From Pseudomonadota bacterium (GTDB lineage: Bacteria > Pseudomonadota > Gammaproteobacteria > Steroidobacterales > Steroidobacteraceae): a stretch of 64,000 bases of DNA. The first letter of the stretch is position 1. Every line of letters begins with the position of its first letter. The position numbers and the translations under genes are program-made. The notes beneath the pieces were generated by a model. The model ran no database searches, had not been told where the DNA came from, and saw only the letters and a list, made by a program, of their open reading frames with translations. Of the stretch, positions 59,771 to 64,000 are shown one piece after another. Where the stretch lies: positions 186,001-250,000 of the forward strand of contig JADIZR010000005.1 of assembly GCA_016704655.1 (NCBI GenBank), given 5' to 3'.

Positions 59771-61881
59771 GGCGGGGTCTCCTGCGTAGACAGACCATGC
59801 GCTGGCGCGCGGCCGAACTGAAAGCCCCCTTCCGTACCGCGAAAGTCGATGACGTAATTCTGGCCGGGACTGAGCGTGACCGTCGTCGAACTTTCGTAGT
59901 CGAATCCCGTCGTGCGGCCACTGTCGCGGAGGCGCGCCGTGAGCTGGTGCGTGCCTGCAGGCACGCGGAAGCTTGCGTAGACCGTGGAAGGCCCGTCATC
60001 CCACAACCCTGCCGGCTGGTGGGTGGCGCGATGTATCGTCCGTCCATTGAGGAGGAGTTCCAGGTCGACGGGCCATCGTCCGCGCTCGCACGTCGTGGCA
60101 GTCCGTTCTGCGAACGGCAGGTTCGCGAGTTCCTGCGGACTGTAGTGACGACACTCCTTCAACGACCGGGCGGCATGACTGAAGCTCAGCTTGAGCAGGG
60201 CTTGATCGTGATTCAGGTAGGCGTAGGTCGGTCGCGTGGCGAACCACCCCACCAGTACCGCGACGGCCCCGAGCACAACCACCTGGCCGGCGAAGCGCAG
60301 CGGCAAGGGCAACTGCTTCATCCGCGCCCGCCAGGCCACGCCGGTGCGCGCCGGCCGCGCTGACGCGGCGAGGTCCTGCAGGTGCTGTCGGAATTGCGCC
60401 AGGGCTTCCCGAGTCCGATGCTGCTGCACGGGCGACGCCCACGACACGGCCACCCGGTCGCGGTCCACCCGATCACGCAGGTACGGGTCCCTCTGGCTGC
60501 CGATGCGCTCTTCCGTCCAGCGATCACCGAGCCTTTCGAAGCAATCTTCCTCGGCGCAACCGGCAATCAGCACGCCGTCGGCGTGCTTGCGCGAGATCAC
60601 GAGGTCGATGAAGGACGGCGGCAACATGCCGACGCAGGGCATGGCGAGGACGGCGATACCCGGATCCGCCAGTGCGTCGAGGTTGCCGGCGTGCGCGCAC
60701 CGGACGACGACCACGCGGTCGTTACCCTGCAGCTTCGCCGTCGCGGCGACTACCTGGTCGCGCAGGCCGGCAATCGGATCCGCCGGCAGTTCGATGCCGG
60801 GCACCAGTGCGCTGGCACGGCGGAATGGCGTGGCGGTCGGGCAGGCACCGACGCAGATTCCGCAGCTCATGCACATGTCGCCGTCGACGCGGGCCTCCTG
60901 GTCGAACTCGGCGCCGTCCGTTCGTCCGACCATCGTGATCGCACCGAACGGACAGTCGGCGAAACACCTTCCGCAGCCATTGCAGTTTTCGAGGTTGACC
61001 ACGGCAGGCGGCGCCTTGCGCAGCGGCGGCAGCCACGGCAGCAACGTGAGGAACACGCTGCCACCGACCAGCACTGCCCAGAGCGTGCGGCCGCTCACGA
61101 CGTCGAGCAGCGGGTACGCCGTGAGGTAGAACCAGTCGAGACCGACCTCGAACGGGGCGCGATCCAGGTCCGCCGGCGCCTGGCTCATGGCCGGCACGAC
61201 CAGCGAGAGTGCAAGGAGGGCCCCGAGTACGGCAATGCCCAAGTTGCGCGGTGGGTTCACCCTGGCATGGGCGTGGCGCTGGATGTGCACCCACATGAAC
61301 AGCAGCATGATCAGCGGCACGGCGATGTGGATGTAGGCCATCAGCGTGAAGAACCGCCCGGCCAGGTGCGAGCTGTCGAGGAAGTTCCGCGCGATGGGTT
61401 CCGCAAAGATGCCGATGCTGTCGAGCCATTCCGTCGTGGCGATCGCCACGTACTGGGCCAGCTGGTCCCACACCAGCCAGTAGCCGGTAATGCCGCATGC
61501 GTACAGGAACCACAGCAGCGGCACGCCGGTGACCCACGGGAACCAGCGGTTGCCGCGCATGCGATCCATCGCGAATTCGCGCAGCAGGTGCAGCATGACG
61601 ACCACGACCATCGCGTCCGAGGCATAGCGATGCAGGCTGCGCATGATCCCGCCGAGGTACCACTGCTCGCGCGAGAGGTACTCGAGGGACGCGTAAGCCT
61701 GCGTCACGCCCGTGTCGAAGAACACGTAGATGTAGATGCCGGTGACGGTGACGATCCAGAACAGGAACCAGCCGAGCGAACCGAGGTGCACCAACGGATT
61801 CAGGCCCGGCCCGAAGAACTTCTCGCAGACCTGCTCCAGCCGCAGGAACAGCGCGCGCAATCCCGATTTGAGCAACTTCAC
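59767..61881 (-). CDS. Cytochrome b - two [4Fe-4S] ferredoxin - MvhD-like iron-sulfur fusion protein
   Basis: A 704-residue membrane electron-transfer protein of unusual build. Residues 30-285 are a cytochrome b6-type four-helix core with two bis-His heme sites, H84/H98 (SLHRYASDAMVVVVMLH) paired with H185/H199 (YIHIAVP, WVHIQRHAH). Residues 297-350 hold two [4Fe-4S] motifs (C300-C310 as NCNGCGRCFADCP, C337-C347 as CMSCGICVGACP). Residues 388-450 resemble the MvhD/hydrogenase iron-sulfur subunit (VVVVRCAHAGN, AMPCVGMLPPSF, LIAGCAEEDCFERLGDRW). After a helix (529-548) comes an exported-like beta-rich domain of 150 residues. GTG 61881 follows AGGATCGAATGGC. It lies between an SCO gene and the hemerythrin gene, within an oxidase cluster. 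Its electron partners are unknown. Confidence 0.85.
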   Translation of the reverse strand: MKLLKSGLRALFLRLEQVCEKFFGPGLNPLVHLGSLGWFLFWIVTVTGIYIYVFFDTGVTQAYASLEYLSREQWYLGGIMRSLHRYASDAMVVVVMLHLLREFAMDRMRGNRWFPWVTGVPLLWFLYACGITGYWLVWDQLAQYVAIATTEWLDSIGIFAEPIARNFLDSSHLAGRFFTLMAYIHIAVPLIMLLFMWVHIQRHAHARVNPPRNLGIAVLGALLALSLVVPAMSQAPADLDRAPFEVGLDWFYLTAYPLLDVVSGRTLWAVLVGGSVFLTLLPWLPPLRKAPPAVVNLENCNGCGRCFADCPFGAITMVGRTDGAEFDQEARVDGDMCMSCGICVGACPTATPFRRASALVPGIELPADPIAGLRDQVVAATAKLQGNDRVVVVRCAHAGNLDALADPGIAVLAMPCVGMLPPSFIDLVISRKHADGVLIAGCAEEDCFERLGDRWTEERIGSQRDPYLRDRVDRDRVAVSWASPVQQHRTREALAQFRQHLQDLAASARPARTGVAWRARMKQLPLPLRFAGQVVVLGAVAVLVGWFATRPTYAYLNHDQALLKLSFSHAARSLKECRHYSPQELANLPFAERTATTCERGRWPVDLELLLNGRTIHRATHQPAGLWDDGPSTVYASFRVPAGTHQLTARLRDSGRTTGFDYESSTTVTLSPGQNYVIDFRGTEGGFQFGRAPAHGLSTQETPP

Positions 61882-61921
61882 GCCATTCGATCCTGTCTGC
61901 AGGCAGCGGATGCCGACCCGG

Positions 61922-62728
61922 TCAATGCGAGTTCCGCCATGAGATCGCGATCGCGATTGCCACCATGCCGAGGGCGAGGATGCCCGCGATCGCGTCGGCG
62001 ACGATCGAGTAGTCGAAGCGGTAGCGGCCGCTGGACGGATCATAGATCGTGCAGAAAAGCTTCACCGAGCGAATCATACCGGCCAGCGTCCCGCGCTCGA
62101 TCTCCTGGCCGCGGATGAGTCGCTTCAGCGGCTCGACGAGATTTGGCGGATTGAAATCCTGGCCGTACACCTGCAGCACCACGCGTCCGGCGCGGTCGAT
62201 GACCGTCGTCTGCGTGATGTGGTCGAAGCCCTTGGGCGAGGCCCGGTAAGTGAAGCCAACGTCGCGCGTGAGCCGCTCCAGCGTCGCGGCGTCCGTGCTG
62301 GCGAAATACCACCCCGGCATGTCCGCGCCACGATCCTGCGCAAACAGCCGCATCCGTTCCGGGGTGTCGTTCGGGGTGTCGAACCCGACCGTCAGCACGG
62401 TGAAGCTGTCCGGGCCGAGCGCCTTCCACGCCACCTTGCTGACGTCGCGCAGGTGCACGGTCAGGCCCGAACAGACGTGGTAGCAGCTGGTGTAGACGAG
62501 GCTGAGCACGACCGGCTTGCCGCCGAGATCCGACAGTCGGAACGCCTGGCCGCGCTGGTCGACGAACTGGTAATCGCCGAGTTGCCGGGTGATCGCCGCC
62601 TGGCTGGTCGCCAGCGCGGCGTCATCGTCAGAGGCCGCAGTCTGCGCAAACACCCCGGCACTTGCCACGCACGCGACAATTGCCAGGAGCCCGCCTAGCG
62701 GCGTTTGCCTTCGAAGGTGCGCGCGCAT
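61922..62728 (-). CDS. SCO1/SenC family protein (long form, two membrane segments)
   Basis: A 268-residue SCO-type copper chaperone. A signal (LLAIVACVASAGVFA) is followed by GDYQFVDQRGQAFRLSDLGG and the copper site VYTSCYHVCSGLTVHLRDVS (C-x3-C), with His in KGFDHITQTTVIDRAGRVVL. Unlike the other SCO protein it carries an extra C-terminal domain with a second helix (IVADAIAGILALGMVAIAIA), ending in SWRNSH. It follows ctaB directly and precedes the cytochrome b fusion gene, a standard position for CuA-center assembly factors of a heme-copper oxidase. Confidence 0.9.
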   Translation of the reverse strand: MRAHLRRQTPLGGLLAIVACVASAGVFAQTAASDDDAALATSQAAITRQLGDYQFVDQRGQAFRLSDLGGKPVVLSLVYTSCYHVCSGLTVHLRDVSKVAWKALGPDSFTVLTVGFDTPNDTPERMRLFAQDRGADMPGWYFASTDAATLERLTRDVGFTYRASPKGFDHITQTTVIDRAGRVVLQVYGQDFNPPNLVEPLKRLIRGQEIERGTLAGMIRSVKLFCTIYDPSSGRYRFDYSIVADAIAGILALGMVAIAIAISWRNSH

Positions 62729-62731
62729 GGC

Positions 62732-63652
62732 TCAGTAGGCGACCAGGCGGCCTGCCACGGCTCCATCGACGATGGCCCCGACCAACAGCAAGGTCAACTG
62801 CAGCAGGGACGCCAGGAAATTGCGGATTGCATTCTTCTGCGTCGGCTCGCGCACCAGGAGGACGCTGCGATAAAGGAAATACGCGCCGCCCGCCACGGCG
62901 CAGGCAAGGTAGAATATCCCCGCACCCCAGGCGACGGGCAACAGCGTCAGGAGCACCAGCGGAACCGTGTGTCCGAGGATCACACGGGCGGCGATCCGGT
63001 CACCGAACACCACCGGCAGCATAGGTACGCCCGCATCAGCGTAATCCTGGCGGTAATACATGGCGAGGCTCCAGAAGTGCGGCGGAGTCCAGAGAAACAG
63101 CACGACCGCAAACGTCCACGCCGCCGGCCCGAGATCCGGGTTCACCGCCGCGGCACCGGCGAGCACGGCGAAACTGCCCGCCAGGCCACCGACGACGATG
63201 TTCAGCCACGTCCGCCGCTTCAGCCACAGGGTGTAGACGACTCCGTAGGTGAAGGCCCCGAGGAACACGAACGTCGCAGCCAGCCAGTTCGTCGCCAGCC
63301 CGGCCGACACGACCGCAAACGCCAGCAGCAAGCCGATCACTGCGATCCAGAGCGATCCACCGGCGAGCTTGCCGGTGACGAACGGACGTCCGCGAGTGCG
63401 GGACATGCGGGCGTCGAGGTCGCGCTCGACCAGGTGGTTGAGCGCCCCGGCGCTGGCAGCGGCCAGGAAGACCGCAGTCGCCAGCACCAGCAACTGCGGC
63501 AGCGGCAGCCCTGCCCCCTGTGCCATCGCTACACCGGCGATGCCGGCGAACATGATCTCCAGCCCGATACGCGGCTTGAAGACCTCGATCGCGCTCTGCC
63601 AGGAAGCCCGCTTCCCGGCGAAAACCGCATCCTGGGCGACAGCATCCCGCAT
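62732..63652 (-). CDS. ctaB: Protoheme IX farnesyltransferase (heme O synthase)
   Basis: A 306-residue inner-membrane enzyme that attaches farnesyl to heme b to make heme O for oxidases. The UbiA-superfamily motif is present as AGALNHLVERDLDARMSRTR followed by GRPFVTGKLAGGSLWIAVIG, and the second conserved loop as YYRQDYADAGVPMLPVVFGD, with about eight helices. It sits 8 nt after the oxidase subunit I gene, so heme O (or A) is likely used by that oxidase. No heme A synthase is in the window. Confidence 0.95.
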   Translation of the reverse strand: MRDAVAQDAVFAGKRASWQSAIEVFKPRIGLEIMFAGIAGVAMAQGAGLPLPQLLVLATAVFLAAASAGALNHLVERDLDARMSRTRGRPFVTGKLAGGSLWIAVIGLLLAFAVVSAGLATNWLAATFVFLGAFTYGVVYTLWLKRRTWLNIVVGGLAGSFAVLAGAAAVNPDLGPAAWTFAVVLFLWTPPHFWSLAMYYRQDYADAGVPMLPVVFGDRIAARVILGHTVPLVLLTLLPVAWGAGIFYLACAVAGGAYFLYRSVLLVREPTQKNAIRNFLASLLQLTLLLVGAIVDGAVAGRLVAY

Positions 63653-63660
63653 GTTCGCTC

Positions 63661-64000
63661 CTACTTCAGTGGCCAGACCTCGGCGAGGTATTTCCAGTTC
63701 ACGAAGTAGTACAGGACGAACGACACGAAGAACACGGCGACCAGCACGACCGTGCCGGGGATCTTGAGCGTTCCCTCGTTGCCGTAGCGAGCCACGGCTG
63801 CCGCCGATGCCGCGCCCGAGACCGGCCCGAGCTGCACCACTTCGTTGTCGCCGATCTTGCGGCCCAGGAAGACCGAGCAGACGACGACGATGATGTACAT
63901 CGCGCCGCCGATCGCGGCCACGATCGCCGAAAGTCCGTTGAGTGCGAGCATCAGGAACGCGGCCGGCGAGAACTGGAACTGGGACAGCGCATCCGCGAAC
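63661..64000 (-). CDS. Heme-copper terminal oxidase subunit I, C-terminal part (5' end outside window)
   Basis: The last 112 residues of a cytochrome c oxidase-type subunit I, cut by the right edge. The visible part reads FQFSPAAFLMLALNGLSAIV, then AAIGGAMYIIVVVCSVFLGR, a polar loop KIGDNEVVQLGPVSGAASAA, and a last helix GTVVLVAVFFVSFVLYYFVN ending WKYLAEVWPLK. This helix-loop-helix end fits the C-terminus of heme-copper oxidases of the A family. The heme and copper ligands lie outside the window, so the subtype cannot be fixed. It leads ctaB and the SCO genes. Confidence 0.8.
   Translation of the reverse strand, partial: FADALSQFQFSPAAFLMLALNGLSAIVAAIGGAMYIIVVVCSVFLGRKIGDNEVVQLGPVSGAASAAAVARYGNEGTLKIPGTVVLVAVFFVSFVLYYFVNWKYLAEVWPLK

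Overview
The window is a gene-dense, high-GC (roughly two-thirds G+C) bacterial chromosome segment. The protein families present suggest a gammaproteobacterium of the Steroidobacter/Nevskia/Xanthomonas type: a TonB receptor coupled to a TPR-sulfotransferase, an EcfP/PknT-like sigma/kinase pair, a heme-copper oxidase cluster with SCO proteins, and NadA/NadB. That placement is inference. I found no rRNA, tRNA, CRISPR array, phage or insertion sequence.

Layout. 1-4.1 kb (minus): a DUF294 signalling protein cut by the left edge, a perfect 32-bp purine/pyrimidine inverted repeat built from 9-bp units, then a DUF485/ActP symporter pair. 4.2-7.5 kb (plus): a saccharopine-dehydrogenase-like oxidoreductase, a MAPEG protein and a serine carboxypeptidase. 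7.6-14.2 kb (minus): nadA-nadB, then a TonB receptor followed by a TPR-sulfotransferase. 14.5-18 kb: a TIGR00645 membrane protein, a small membrane protein, and a three-gene methylthioadenosine salvage operon (mtnP-mtnA-class II aldolase) of the DHAP-shunt type. 18-24.7 kb: a glycerophosphodiesterase, a flavodoxin, a TRAP transporter (2-oxoacid-like binding protein, convergent) and an amino-acid permease. 24.8-28.2 kb (minus): a zinc/manganese uptake locus lacking its ATPase. 28.3-30.2 kb: a double retropepsin-like protein and a TerB/HIRAN membrane protein.

30.3-42.6 kb (plus) is a long, tightly packed catabolic block: a zinc peptidase, two class III aminotransferases, an aldehyde dehydrogenase, both subunits of a CoA-transferase, an amino-acid permease, an M14 deacylase-like enzyme, an enoyl-CoA hydratase and an acyl-CoA synthetase. 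The set reads as uptake, transamination, oxidation and CoA activation of an amino- or diamino-compound; the substrate is unknown. It is followed by a truncated MFS transporter and a fatty-acid-hydroxylase-type membrane enzyme.

44.5-58.5 kb holds signalling and envelope genes: a PBP7-type endopeptidase, a GGDEF-EAL protein with a perfect TGTGA-N6-TCACA site upstream, a TIR-TolB-TPR protein, two secreted proteins of unknown function around a second CRP-like site, a zinc carboxypeptidase, the sigma/kinase pair and a trypsin-like protease. 58.7-64 kb (minus) is a respiratory cluster: oxidase subunit I (cut by the right edge), ctaB, an SCO protein, a cytochrome b-ferredoxin-MvhD-like fusion, a bacteriohemerythrin and a second SCO protein.

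At least six single-base indels interrupt otherwise conserved genes (near 5400, 6402, 23960, 37696, 37747 and 44748). They look more like consensus errors of a draft assembly than real decay, so exact protein ends there should be treated with caution.
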